NCBI RefSeq assembly: GCF_020804225.1
Contig: NZ_WJBI01000012.1
Location: 19,375-59,770 of the forward strand
Direction: 5' to 3'
DNA length: 40,396 nucleotides
From: Methanosarcina sp. DH2
GTDB taxonomy: Archaea > Halobacteriota > Methanosarcinia > Methanosarcinales > Methanosarcinaceae
Part shown: piece by piece, positions 1 to 8,632 of the stretch
Layout: each line of letters opens with the position of its first letter
How positions within the stretch are numbered: position 1 is the first letter of the stretch
Translations under genes and position numbers: made by a program
The notes under the pieces: generated by a model
What the model was told of the DNA's origin: nothing
Databases searched by the model: none
What the model saw: the letters and a program-made list of their open reading frames with translations, nothing else

Positions 1-821
1 ATAAAAAACAAACTGCATAAACCATTTGAAGGAAACATTAAACGCTTAATTATACGGAGAACTTCAACCAGAAAATGGTTTGTATCAATACTTACTGATG
101 TTGAAACTTATCAACCACTTAAAAAATCTGATAAGTCAGTAGGTGTTGATGTTGGAATTCTTTCCTTTGCTACATTATCAAATGGAACGTATGTTCCCAA
201 TCCTAGTGAATCGATTCCAAAATAAATCCTTTATTTTGTAGTAGGTTCGTGATATATAGGCAAACTCAAAAGTCTAGGTTTGTGAACATACTTTGGAATC
301 GAAGTACTAGATTTTACATACAAGAAGAAAAGGCACTGGCAAGAGCTAACAGGAAGTTATCTAAAGCAGAAAAAGGAACTCCTGAAAGAAAGAAATGCCT
401 TAAAACATTATGTAGAGTCTACGAACGAATTTCTAACAAAAGAGAAGACTTTACTCAAAAACTCAGTAAAAGTCTTGTTGATAATTATGGTATAATCTGT
501 TTTGAAGATCTTAACATTAAGAATATGTCAAAAAATCACAATCTGGCTAAACACATTCTTGATGCTGCCTGGAGTAAACTTGTAACTTATACTTCCTACA
601 AAGCTGAAAACGCTGGTAGAAAACTAGTTCTTGTAAATCCTAAGAATACCTCTAAGATGTGTTCAAGTTGTGGTATGCTGGTAGAAAAAGACCTGTCAGA
701 AAGAACTCATAATTGTCCTTTCTGCGGTCTATCTATCAACCGTGATCTTAATGCTTCTATTAACATTCTCAGACTGGGATTACAGTCTGTTCGTAAAACC
801 GATAGATGCCCCTCATTTTAA
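1..821 (+). pseudogene. tnpB: tnpB (IS200/IS605-family OrfB) gene, 5'-truncated by the window edge and split by a 100-bp insertion
   Basis: TnpB is the RNA-guided nuclease carried by IS200/IS605 elements. The first part is read in frame from position 1 and contains GVDVG, the first RuvC aspartate. It runs into a stop at 223-225 inside an inserted element. The second part is read in another frame from about 309 and holds the RuvC-II region (CFEDLNIKNM), a zinc ribbon (CSSCG and CPFCG) and RuvC-III (NRDLNASINIL), ending at 821. Removing 205-308 (104 nt) joins the NP codons (199-204) directly to RFYIQEEKALARANRK in one frame, so the gene was intact before the insertion. All catalytic motifs in view look unmutated. 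No tnpA is seen in the window. Confidence 0.85.
207..306. mobile_element. 100-bp MITE-like element inserted in tnpB, with 4-bp CTAG target duplication
   Basis: The ends form an inverted repeat of about 15 bp, with TCGATTCCAAA at 211-221 matched by its reverse complement at 292-302. The element is flanked by CTAG at 203-206 and again at 307-310. Removing the element and one CTAG restores the tnpB frame, which confirms the boundaries. Just inside the left end is a 9-bp hairpin (219-226 with 230-237, extended by the C218-G238 pair). No protein can be encoded. A palindromic TA-centred duplication of this sort is made by some IS5/IS1182-like transposases, which is an inference about the mobilising enzyme. 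Confidence 0.75.
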
Positions 822-828
822 TGAGGGG
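809..828 (+). other. Hairpin over the tnpB 3' end (transposon right end / omega-RNA region)
   Basis: CCCCTCAT at 809-816 pairs with ATGAGGGG at 821-828 around a TTTA loop. The tnpB stop codon (819-821) is inside the hairpin. In IS200/IS605 elements a subterminal hairpin marks the right end, and the guide (omega) RNA overlaps the tnpB 3' end and continues into flanking DNA. The exact right end probably lies in the next 10-20 bases, which is inference. Confidence 0.6.
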
Positions 829-1756
829 AGCAGTCACTAAGTTAATATTAACGATTGTTATAAAATCCAAAACTACGACTGTTTTTCGATATCAAGAACA
901 GTATAAAAAAGAGACTATGTGTATCAGATAATTTTTTTGCATTTGATAGTGAGTAATCGAAGGTAAATGTATGAATTTCCAATATTAAGTCAAATGATAA
1001 CGATTTTAGAATTATGTCTAAAGTCTATGGAGTAGATATTTACTAAAACACATAGCTGCATTTAGCCGACATCGGTTTTATTCATTGAGTCAACAAGATC
1101 CAATAAATTTCTCGTTCTTAATTTATAATCGTTTTAATATAATGGTGCAAAAAAGAATTCATCCATTAGATTAACGTGTTACTTCTCATTTTATATTTTC
1201 ATACTATGCGTGTTTTGTACATATACTGAGAAATTCAGAAAAATTGATTGGAATTTGTCCTAGGGAATCTATCCGAGGTAATTTTTCATTTTAGAACGGC
1301 TTAATCGGCGGAAACTCCAGTATTCCTATAGTCTCCTGAATGAATGAGTTTAGAAAAGTAGGTTTAAAGCAGACTGTTAAAATTACTAAAGTTGCGACAT
1401 TATCTTCAATTTAATTCTTTTTTAAAAGTATGTTTGCCGGATTATGTTAAACACACCATAGTTACATTTATACAGGTTCAGAAATTTTGTGTTTTTTAAC
1501 AGAGGTATGCTAAGCCTTTAAATCGAAAAAAACGTATATCTTTAAAGAGGGTTTATAACGCCTCTAAATTGAAAAAAGCCTCTTTTAATTAATATTTTGC
1601 TGAACCGGCATAGTTATAATTATATAAGCATAGACATTTCATGACTATGACTATATAACTGTGACGGAGGATTAAAAAACCTTTAAATAAAAAAATGAGT
1701 TCTTTTTACCCTCTTTTTTCAGACCAAATTTTAAATACTTGAAAAGATATCACATG
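829..1756. other. Gene-free AT-rich spacer
   Basis: No convincing reading frame was found. A loosely repeated word of the form CTTTAAA(T)-GAAAAAA occurs near 1516, 1561, 1680 and 1800, suggesting degenerate copies of one short sequence. Otherwise it looks like eroded DNA next to mobile elements. Confidence 0.5.
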
Positions 1757-1806
1757 TTAAAGTGTTTAATTCGGAGGAGTATACGGGACTCCTCCAAACA
1801 CTTTAA
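1757..1806. repeat. Two-tier inverted repeat
   Basis: TTAAAGTGTTT (1757-1767) pairs with AAACACTTTAA (1796-1806), and inside it GGAGGAGT (1773-1780) pairs with ACTCCTCC (1788-1795). It could be a transposon end or a strong RNA hairpin. It lies 16 bp before a tnpB-like fragment, which favours a transposon end. Confidence 0.6.
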
Positions 1807-1822
1807 AGAAAAAAGTGCTATT

Positions 1823-1918
1823 ATGAAACTCACATTGAAACATAAGCTTTGTTGTGATGTTAGAGACTTCCGAAAGACAGATGATTATCTTCATCGGGCT
1901 GCTATTTGGATTAAATAA
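1823..1918 (+). pseudogene. Possible TnpB-family remnant (31 codons)
   Basis: The frame opens with MKLTLKHKL, like the N-terminus of many OrfB/TnpB proteins, and ends DYLHRAAIWIK, resembling the DYLH(K/R)(T/A)SR(Y/W)I segment before RuvC-II in another TnpB branch. The two parts would be about 200 residues apart in a whole protein, so this would be an internal deletion product. The assignment rests on these short matches only. Confidence 0.3.
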
Positions 1919-1972
1919 CTTTTTCCCCTCTGTTTGAATGAAGAGTTTTTCCTGATTATTTTTTTCAAGACT

Positions 1973-2089
1973 TTATTTCCTTGAGATAGTTGTCCTGCAA
2001 CTAGCAGAACAGATTTCTTTTTTCGAGTTCTTAGTAAAGAAGGTCTTTCCGCAATTCTTACAGGCTTTTTCTATCAGCGATTTCTCTCA
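1973..2089 (-). pseudogene. Zinc-ribbon protein fragment
   Basis: The minus strand reads a short frame with CKNCGKTFFTKNSKK followed by CSASCR, a CxxC...CxxxC zinc-knuckle pattern, ending at a TAA. It is preceded in frame by a TGA and has no start codon, so only a C-terminal fragment remains. The parent family cannot be named. Confidence 0.35.
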
Positions 2090-2097
2090 ATTTCCTG

Positions 2098-2165
2098 TCC
2101 TTGAGCGAGCGAAGATAGTGAAAAGGACCTCGTGCTCCCGAGCGAAACTCGGGTGCCGAAGCGAA
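2098..2165. repeat. Extragenic repeat just past the U32 gene, copy 1
   Basis: This segment has GTCCTTGAGCGAGCGAAG, then GTGAAAAGGACC and CCGAGCGAAACTCGGG, a short hairpin. A diverged copy with the same order of words lies at 22681-22790, also immediately downstream of a minus-strand gene. Position and hairpin suggest an mRNA 3'-end element, but no T-run is present on the minus strand. Confidence 0.5.
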
Positions 2166-2175
2166 ATTCAGGCGT

Positions 2176-4827
2176 TCAAACTCCTTTAAAATAATGCCCG
2201 GTAGTATATTCAACCCCTCTTGCAGGTTTCAATTTTACCTCTTTTCCTGCAATAGCCTGTTTATACACTTCTGTAATCTCTTTTACCTCGGCAGGAGTAT
2301 TGAAAGAAAGGTCAAGCCTGATCACGTCCACGCCATACCCTTTAATATTCTTAATATACTTCAGCATATCAAGGATCTTAGAATTATAGATAAGGGTCCG
2401 GGTGCCCAGGCGCTGGACTGGAAACTCAGAGCCGCTCTGATCAACAAGGAGCACTTCGCTTTCTTTTCTTACGATTTTTCGGTCAACTAGGGGCTTTAAG
2501 AGGTCATTCTCCGTAATAAGCATCAGTTCCCTGCCGTAAACTAAAATTTCGGTCTGGCCTGAAATCCCACATGTATGGAGCGTTTCACAGACATGTTTTA
2601 TTTCGCTCAGGTTCAGTTCACTTGAAAGGGTTGCCCTGTAAGCGCCTGCCTGATACAAGGTGCTGGCAGTAAAAGCATTGAAGATATTGAAGTCCTTCTG
2701 GGCGACAAAGGGTATGAAAAGCTCTTTTGCAAGCTGAGCGGCTCCGAGGCTGGAACATGCCACACTGAAACCGGCATCCCTTATTTTTTCCAGCACGGGT
2801 TTTAATTCATTCAGTTCACTGTCGTGTGTAATTCTGGGGATCCTGAAAACGAGCTCGGTTCTTTCTGCTTTCAAATCCTCAAGTTTCTCCGCATTTTTGG
2901 GAGACATCAATTCTTCAAACAGTGATGCCGGAATATAAGCAATATCTGCTCCAGCTATGGCTGCCCGTAAGAGAGAGGAAATCTCCTGTACTTCAACGCT
3001 CAGGAGGAGTTTCTTTGAAGCTGTGCCTTTTACCCTGGCCCTGTTTATGCTGATTTCATTTTTACCGATTTCATTCTTACCGACTTCATTTTTACCGATT
3101 TCATTCTTAATTTCTTCGTCTTGATTTTCTGTACCATCTTCTACAGTGCATAGTCGGTTGAAATCTGCCAGATCAGGGTGTTTTTGCTCTTTTTTCTTTG
3201 CCGTAAGGGTTTTTTCCAGAAGGAGTTCTGCGGCTTTTCTCCTCGTATTCTTAAGCACGCCGACCGGGATAAAGATATTTTCGTCAGCTTCTATCTCAAT
3301 AGAGGCGGCTTCAAAAGGAGTGTCCCCAAGGCTTTCCATTGCCTTTCTTATCTGCTCTTCAGTTGTTGGGACTTTCTCGGCTTCCTGGACGATATAGTCA
3401 TCCGCAAACTCTGCATACGCGGATTCTTCTTTTCTGCTGCCCCTTCCGTTTTCTTCCCTCTTTCCGCTGTATTCCTTTCTGACGTTTTCTTCTCTTATCT
3501 CAACCTTAAACCGCTCCCCTTTCCTGGCTATTGCCTTCAGGCTTACGGGGAGAGCTTTCAGTTTTGTTTTCTGGAGGGTATCAAGGAGCTGAGTATCTGT
3601 TGTAAGGTAAATTTCATCTCCCCTCTGGACGGCTCTGCCTGTTTTCGAGCTGATTTCAAGCCCTACCTTTTCGCCTTTCTTTGCGTTTTTTACGCGCTCG
3701 CCAGTAATTGTAATAATGCCTGTTACTGCAGAGCCGAGCATCCTTTCCCGCGTAAAGATGCTTATGCCGTCTTTTACCTGGATGTCTTCTTCCAGCCGGA
3801 CTGTAAGTTTTGTGTTCCCTTTTGAACGGGAGATGTCCAGGACTTTCCCGAGGAATGCACCGTAGTTTGAGCTGTATCTGGGGTGGGACACACCTTTTTC
3901 CCCGAGTATGAAACCCCTGGTAAAGCCTCTGTAAAAGAGTTTTGCAAGCTCGGCTTCTCTTGTTTCGAGTTCCTCTCGGGTCGGGTTTTCTCCGGGACTG
4001 CATATGCTTTCAACTGCAGCTTTATAGGCAGCTGCACTTGCAGTCACGTATTCGGGCTTTTTCATCCTGCCTTCGATTTTAAGGCTTACGACCCCTGTTT
4101 TTACTATTTCCTCAAGCCCTGTGAGAGTTGAGAGCTCGGCACAGCTTATGGGGTAACTGCCCCCTATATGCCTTTCATCAATTTCCCTGCCGTTTACAAG
4201 GAAACTGTATCTGCGCCTGCAGGGCTGGGCACAGGCTCCCCTGTTTGCGCTTCTGTCGTGCAGGAAACTGCTGAAGAGGCATTTGCCTGAATAAGAATAG
4301 CAGAGGGCTCCATGAACGAAGACTTCAATACCCACGTTAGAGTGGTCCACAATATCCTTTACTTCGTCAGTAGTAAGTTCCCTGGAAACGATCACCCTTT
4401 TTGCTCCCAGGCGTGCTGCAAAATCCGCTCCCTCTTTATTGTGGATAGTCATCTGCGTGCTTGCGTGAAGGTCCAGGTCCGGATAGATCTCCTTTAAAAG
4501 CCTGAGAAGCCCGAGGTCCTGCAGAATAATTGCATCGATTCCGGCTGCGTATGCGCGGTCCACTATATCAAGGGCTTGCTGCAGTTCTTTTTGTTTGATA
4601 GGAATGTTCAGGGCAAGGTAAACAAGGACTCCGTATGAGTGAGCCAGGTCAACGGCAGCTTCCAGGTCATCAGCTGTGAAGTTTTTGGCTCCCTGGCGGG
4701 CATTGAATTCGCCGACCCCGAGGTAGACGGCATCGGCTCCTCCCTTGATTGCGCCGAGCAGGGCTTCGTTATCGCCGACCGGGGAAAGGATTTCAGGAGG
4801 ATTGCAGGAAAAATTTTTGTCAGACAT
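2176..4827 (-). CDS. U32 family peptidase-like protein (RlhA/YdcP type), 883 aa
   Basis: The protein has an N-terminal U32 TIM-barrel-like domain (about residues 10-320; PEILSPVGDNEALLGAIKGGADAVYLG, shown here in pieces: PEILSPVGDNE and GGADAVYLG). Four cysteines, C176, C183, C199 and C203, match the family's iron-sulfur cluster ligands. A longer C-terminal half resembles the DUF3656-containing RNA-hydroxylase relatives. Despite the name, characterised relatives (RlhA, TrhP) hydroxylate rRNA or tRNA with prephenate dependence, so an RNA-modification role is more likely than proteolysis. Residues near 580-595 are a short NEIGK/NEVGK repeat in a linker. At 883 residues it is longer than bacterial RlhA (about 650). 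It appears monocistronic, with no co-directional neighbour close by. Confidence 0.85.
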   Translation of the reverse strand: MSDKNFSCNPPEILSPVGDNEALLGAIKGGADAVYLGVGEFNARQGAKNFTADDLEAAVDLAHSYGVLVYLALNIPIKQKELQQALDIVDRAYAAGIDAIILQDLGLLRLLKEIYPDLDLHASTQMTIHNKEGADFAARLGAKRVIVSRELTTDEVKDIVDHSNVGIEVFVHGALCYSYSGKCLFSSFLHDRSANRGACAQPCRRRYSFLVNGREIDERHIGGSYPISCAELSTLTGLEEIVKTGVVSLKIEGRMKKPEYVTASAAAYKAAVESICSPGENPTREELETREAELAKLFYRGFTRGFILGEKGVSHPRYSSNYGAFLGKVLDISRSKGNTKLTVRLEEDIQVKDGISIFTRERMLGSAVTGIITITGERVKNAKKGEKVGLEISSKTGRAVQRGDEIYLTTDTQLLDTLQKTKLKALPVSLKAIARKGERFKVEIREENVRKEYSGKREENGRGSRKEESAYAEFADDYIVQEAEKVPTTEEQIRKAMESLGDTPFEAASIEIEADENIFIPVGVLKNTRRKAAELLLEKTLTAKKKEQKHPDLADFNRLCTVEDGTENQDEEIKNEIGKNEVGKNEIGKNEISINRARVKGTASKKLLLSVEVQEISSLLRAAIAGADIAYIPASLFEELMSPKNAEKLEDLKAERTELVFRIPRITHDSELNELKPVLEKIRDAGFSVACSSLGAAQLAKELFIPFVAQKDFNIFNAFTASTLYQAGAYRATLSSELNLSEIKHVCETLHTCGISGQTEILVYGRELMLITENDLLKPLVDRKIVRKESEVLLVDQSGSEFPVQRLGTRTLIYNSKILDMLKYIKNIKGYGVDVIRLDLSFNTPAEVKEITEVYKQAIAGKEVKLKPARGVEYTTGHYFKGV

Positions 4828-5346
4828 ATCAGATCAGGGGATATTTTATTCAGATAACTGTAACTTCTGGTGAATGGAAAATTTCGGTAGCTGAAAAGCT
4901 GTGGTAACTGTAAAGAAAAAGGGCTTATGCAAATCATTTTAGAGCCGGTTTAAAACGTAAAGGTGCTTCTCGCATAAAAAATGGATGGTAAGGTCCGGAA
5001 TGTCTACAAAGTAGACCCGCATTTCTTACCCGCTTTTATTCCCTTTAAATTATTTTAAATTATTTTTGGTCTTTTAACCTTCCTTATTGCTCTTTAACCT
5101 TTTTTATTGTCTTTTTTGTCTCTTAACCGCTCTTATTGCTCCTTAACCTGTTATATTGATGTGTCTTTGATTTGATGGTTTTGAGGTTCATCTGAACTTT
5201 ATTAATTTATTAATTTAGATATATACTGAAACTTATTTAAATAAATAAGTCTAATATCCTAACAAACATTAGTATTATTGGAACATTCTTTATTTCTGGA
5301 GAATGCTTATCACATTCAAATGAAGCTATGAATTTAAAGAAAAAAA
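4828..5346. other. Spacer between divergent genes, with degenerate tandem repeat and palindrome
   Basis: 5068-5160 carries about four degenerate units of the form CTCTTAACC...CTTATTG, roughly 20-28 bp apart. At 5231-5250 ACTTATTTA and TAAATAAGT form a 9-bp palindrome with a 2-bp centre. It lies 100-150 bp before the receiver gene and might be an operator or promoter-associated dyad, which is inference. No gene is seen. Confidence 0.5.
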
Positions 5347-5382
5347 ATGAAATTGAATAAAGTAATTTCGTGGTTGTTGCCT

Positions 5383-5745
5383 ATGAAAAGTATACTTGTC
5401 GTGGAAGACAATCCTTTAATTATGGAACTTGTCAGGACTCTACTGGTTTCATTTGGATACGAGCCAATAGAGGCTGTGGATGGATCTATAGCTATAGAAC
5501 TATGCAAAAAAAGTAAACTAAACCTTATATTATTAGATATACAGTTGCCCGGGATTGACGGGACTGAAGTATTAAAAATATTGAAAGAAGATCCTGCCAC
5601 ACGGGAGATCCCGGTTATTGCCCTTACAGCCCATGCTATGCGCGGTGATGAGGAAAAGTTTCTGAAAGCAGGATGTAGCGGTTATGTTTCCAAGCCTATC
5701 GATATCCATAGATTCAAATCGATTATAGCAGAATTCATCGCATGA
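5383..5745 (+). CDS. CheY/DivK-like single-domain response regulator
   Basis: A stand-alone receiver domain of about 120 residues. It shows the acidic pair in VVEDNPL, the phospho-acceptor aspartate in LILLDIQLPG, the conserved threonine in ALTAHAM and the lysine in VSKPID. No output domain is present, so it probably works by protein-protein contact or in a phosphorelay. I chose the ATG giving MKSILVVEDN because it starts right at the domain; an in-frame ATG at 5347 would add 12 residues. No clear ribosome site precedes either. The hybrid kinase 50 bp downstream is the obvious partner. Confidence 0.85.
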   Translation: MKSILVVEDNPLIMELVRTLLVSFGYEPIEAVDGSIAIELCKKSKLNLILLDIQLPGIDGTEVLKILKEDPATREIPVIALTAHAMRGDEEKFLKAGCSGYVSKPIDIHRFKSIIAEFIA

Positions 5746-5795
5746 AGTGAAAACAGAGAGCAGGGGTATTATTTTTGTTTTATGGAAACTATATA

Positions 5796-8516
5796 ATGCC
5801 AGGTTTTTTCAGAAATATATTTGGGAAAAAATCGGATGAGTTATTGATTATTTTAGTTGCAGGACTTTTTTTTACATTCTTTGCCTCCTACTTTGGCCTT
5901 TTTGAATCCATTGTTTTATTCGTTGAAGAATACAATTCCCGGAAGCTCGGAGGGCTGCTTACTCTTTCTGTCTATCTCACCTTTGCTCTCGGAATTTTCT
6001 CTCTGAGGCGCTGGATGGAACTTGAAAATGTCCTGGTACTCCAGGAGCAGGCAGAAGAGAGCCTCAGGGAGAAAGATAAAAGATACAGGGCTCTGTTTGA
6101 ACAGTCAAATGATGCAATCGTGATTCTGAACGAGGAAAAAGTCCTGGATCTTAATAAAAAAGGCCGGGTAGCCCTCGGGCTGGGCGATGGGGAGCTTGAG
6201 AACGTCTCATTGGAATCACTGGTGCCCGGAGAATATTTGCCAACAGTCAGGGAAGCCCTGAAAACTACCCTTGAAAACGGGGATGCACGTTTTGAAATGA
6301 AAATTCAGAAACATGACGGGGCTCTTATTGATGTGGAGGTTAGCTCTTCTTTCTTGAGCCTTGAAAACAGAGAAGTCCAGTTTGTTGTCAGAGACATAAC
6401 GTCACGTAAAAAAGCTGAAAAACTCGAGAGGGAAAGCCATGAGAGGTTGAAAAAGCTAATTGACAACGCTCTCTGCGGTATTTTGCTGGTAGATGCCACT
6501 ACACACGAAATAGTGGAAGTAAATCAGGCAGCTGAAGAAGCAATAGGGCTTTCGAGGGAAAATCTAATCGGACATGTTTGCCATAAATTCATCTGTCCTG
6601 CTGAGAGAAACAGGTGTCCGATAACTGACCTGGGGAGGACTGTCGACAGGTCTGAAAGAATACTACTCAGAAATGGAAAAGACGAACATTTACCTGTCCT
6701 GAAAAGTGTGGTGCCTGTAAAAATAGGAGATAGAGAGTACCTGATAGAGAGCTTCATCGACCTCTCAGAACGCAAAAAAGCCGAAGAAGAGCTGTTGCAG
6801 GCAAAGCTTGCTGCTGAAAGTGCCAATAGGGCCAAGAGCGAGTTCCTGACAAACATGAGCCATGAACTTCGGACCCCTCTTACCGCAATCATCGGATTTT
6901 CGGACGTGATGCTTGGCGGAATGAGCGGAGAATTCAATGAGCAGAATAGAAAGTTTCTCAACAATATAGCTAACAGCGGAAAACATCTTCTCACTCTAAT
7001 AAATAATATTCTTGACCTTTCCAAAATTGAAGCAGGCAAGATGGAACTGGAGCCGGAAACGTGTTCAGTATCCGAGGTATTTAACGATACCAGAGCTATA
7101 ACCTCAGCTCTTGCTCTGAAAAAAGATATCTCAATGAAATATAGTGTGGAGCCCGAGCTTTCGGTCTATGCTGATAGGGTGCGTTTTAAGCAGATTATTT
7201 ACAACCTTATAAGTAATGCCATAAAATTCACATCAAAAGGCGGGTCAGTAGCAGTTTCAGCCACAAAAGCAGGAGACTCTGTCAGGGTCAGTGTTTCGGA
7301 TACAGGGATAGGAATCTCAGAGGAAAACCAGAAACTCCTTTTCCAGCCATTCAGGCAGATAGATTCCAGTATTAATCGCCAGTATGAAGGTACAGGCCTC
7401 GGGCTGGCTCTTGTCAGGAAGTTTGTAGACCTCCACGGAGGCAGGGTCTGGGTCGAAAGCGAAACTGGAAAAGGTTCGATTTTTACATTCGAATTGCCTT
7501 TGAAATACAGGAAACCTTCCGAAAAATACGTAAGCGGTCCGGGTATTTCCGAAAAAGCTGTCCCGCTGATAGCCAAAAAGGAAGAAAAAGAAGAAAAGGA
7601 GGAAAAAGAAGAAAAAGAAGAAACCTTAGAGCCAGAAAGAGATGATAAAACCGGGACTCAGGTAATGACCCCCGTAATTATAGAGCCTTACGGAACCACA
7701 GGGGATGAGAACCTTGTACTTGTTGTTGAAGACGATGAAATGGCAAGGGAACTTCTAATTATCACACTTTCTGAGGCAGGATACAGGGTTGCTTCAGTTT
7801 CCAGCGGGAAAGAAGCTCTTTTGCTGGCGCGTAAATTGAAGCCTTCTGTGATTACTCTTGACATTATGCTGCCAGGGGTTAGCGGCTGGGATATTCTGAG
7901 AAATCTTAAAAAGGATTCTGCTACAGCCGGTATCCCTATCCTGGTTATTTCCATGGATGATGACAAAAACTGCAGCATCCTATGGGGTGCGTTTGACCAT
8001 TTGATCAAGCCTGTAGAAAAAGAACATCTCCTTTCCAGTCTGCAGAAAATAAAAGGAAGAACAGCTGCAAACTTATCTCCTCAGATTCTAATCGTAGACG
8101 ATGAACCGGCTATAATCGAACTCCTCAGTTCCATTATAGAGCAGGAAGGATACGAACCGGTCTGCGCATACAGCGGCAGGGAAGCAATCGAGAAAACCAA
8201 AACATGTCACCCTGATGCGATCCTCCTTGACCTCATGATGCCGAAATTTACGGGTTTTGATGTCATCAAGGCTCTTAAAGAAAATCCGGAGACTATAGAC
8301 ATCCCTATCATCGTATGTACTGCCAAGGATCTTAGCTTTGAAGAAAAGGAGCTGCTCAACAGAAATGTTTCGTGTGTTATGCAGAAAGGAAACATAAACA
8401 GGGAAATCCTTCTGAACGTCCTGCATGGGGTTGAGGATGGAAAATTTAAAAGCAGACTACTAAACCCCTTAAAAAACTCTCAGCAAGCCCTTAAAAAACC
8501 CTTAGCAAGCCCTTAA
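5796..8516 (+). CDS. Membrane hybrid sensor histidine kinase with two PAS and two receiver domains
   Basis: The order is two membrane segments (about the first 80 residues), PAS (YRALFEQSNDAIVIL), a second PAS (LIDNALCGILLVDA) with a CPAERNRCP cysteine pair, HisKA with the phospho-histidine in SHELRTP, HATPase_c (NLISNAIKF, DTGIGI, GTGLGLAL), a long Glu/Lys linker, then two receivers (LDIMLPG and LLDLMMP). It is a complete intramolecular phosphorelay without a DNA-binding output, typical of methanosarcinal signalling proteins. The signal is unknown; the cysteine-rich PAS could bind a metal or sense redox. The frame stays open to a TTG at 5775, and the ATG used here gives MPGFFRNIF. It follows the receiver gene by 50 bp and is probably co-transcribed. 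Confidence 0.85.
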   Translation: MPGFFRNIFGKKSDELLIILVAGLFFTFFASYFGLFESIVLFVEEYNSRKLGGLLTLSVYLTFALGIFSLRRWMELENVLVLQEQAEESLREKDKRYRALFEQSNDAIVILNEEKVLDLNKKGRVALGLGDGELENVSLESLVPGEYLPTVREALKTTLENGDARFEMKIQKHDGALIDVEVSSSFLSLENREVQFVVRDITSRKKAEKLERESHERLKKLIDNALCGILLVDATTHEIVEVNQAAEEAIGLSRENLIGHVCHKFICPAERNRCPITDLGRTVDRSERILLRNGKDEHLPVLKSVVPVKIGDREYLIESFIDLSERKKAEEELLQAKLAAESANRAKSEFLTNMSHELRTPLTAIIGFSDVMLGGMSGEFNEQNRKFLNNIANSGKHLLTLINNILDLSKIEAGKMELEPETCSVSEVFNDTRAITSALALKKDISMKYSVEPELSVYADRVRFKQIIYNLISNAIKFTSKGGSVAVSATKAGDSVRVSVSDTGIGISEENQKLLFQPFRQIDSSINRQYEGTGLGLALVRKFVDLHGGRVWVESETGKGSIFTFELPLKYRKPSEKYVSGPGISEKAVPLIAKKEEKEEKEEKEEKEETLEPERDDKTGTQVMTPVIIEPYGTTGDENLVLVVEDDEMARELLIITLSEAGYRVASVSSGKEALLLARKLKPSVITLDIMLPGVSGWDILRNLKKDSATAGIPILVISMDDDKNCSILWGAFDHLIKPVEKEHLLSSLQKIKGRTAANLSPQILIVDDEPAIIELLSSIIEQEGYEPVCAYSGREAIEKTKTCHPDAILLDLMMPKFTGFDVIKALKENPETIDIPIIVCTAKDLSFEEKELLNRNVSCVMQKGNINREILLNVLHGVEDGKFKSRLLNPLKNSQQALKKPLASP

Positions 8517-8530
8517 AAAATCCTTAACAC
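8468..8530. repeat. Direct repeat over the kinase stop codon, about 22-bp unit
   Basis: Units of the form CCCTTAAAAAAC(T/C)CT-AGCAAG follow one another across the last 15 codons of the kinase and continue past its stop codon at 8514-8516, decaying to CCTTAACACGCCCTTAAC. The array therefore sets the C-terminal residues of the kinase (NPLKNSQQALKKPLASP). Confidence 0.6.
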
Positions 8531-8570
8531 GCCCTTAACAAAACCTTAATTCTATTAGAAGCAGGAGCGA

Positions 8571-8632
8571 TTTCAATAAAGAAGTAGGTTTCAATAAAGG
8601 AACAAATTTCAATAAAGAAGCAAATTTAATTA
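8571..8632. repeat. 18-bp tandem repeat, about 3.5 copies
   Basis: TTTCAATAAAGAAG(T/C)A recurs every 18 bp (near 8574, 8591 and 8609), ending at the stop of the minus-strand hydrolase gene. It lies between two convergent genes. Confidence 0.65.

Noticed and set aside
3146-3825. Long plus-strand frames inside the U32 gene
   Set aside because: Shadows of a strongly supported minus-strand gene; no motifs.
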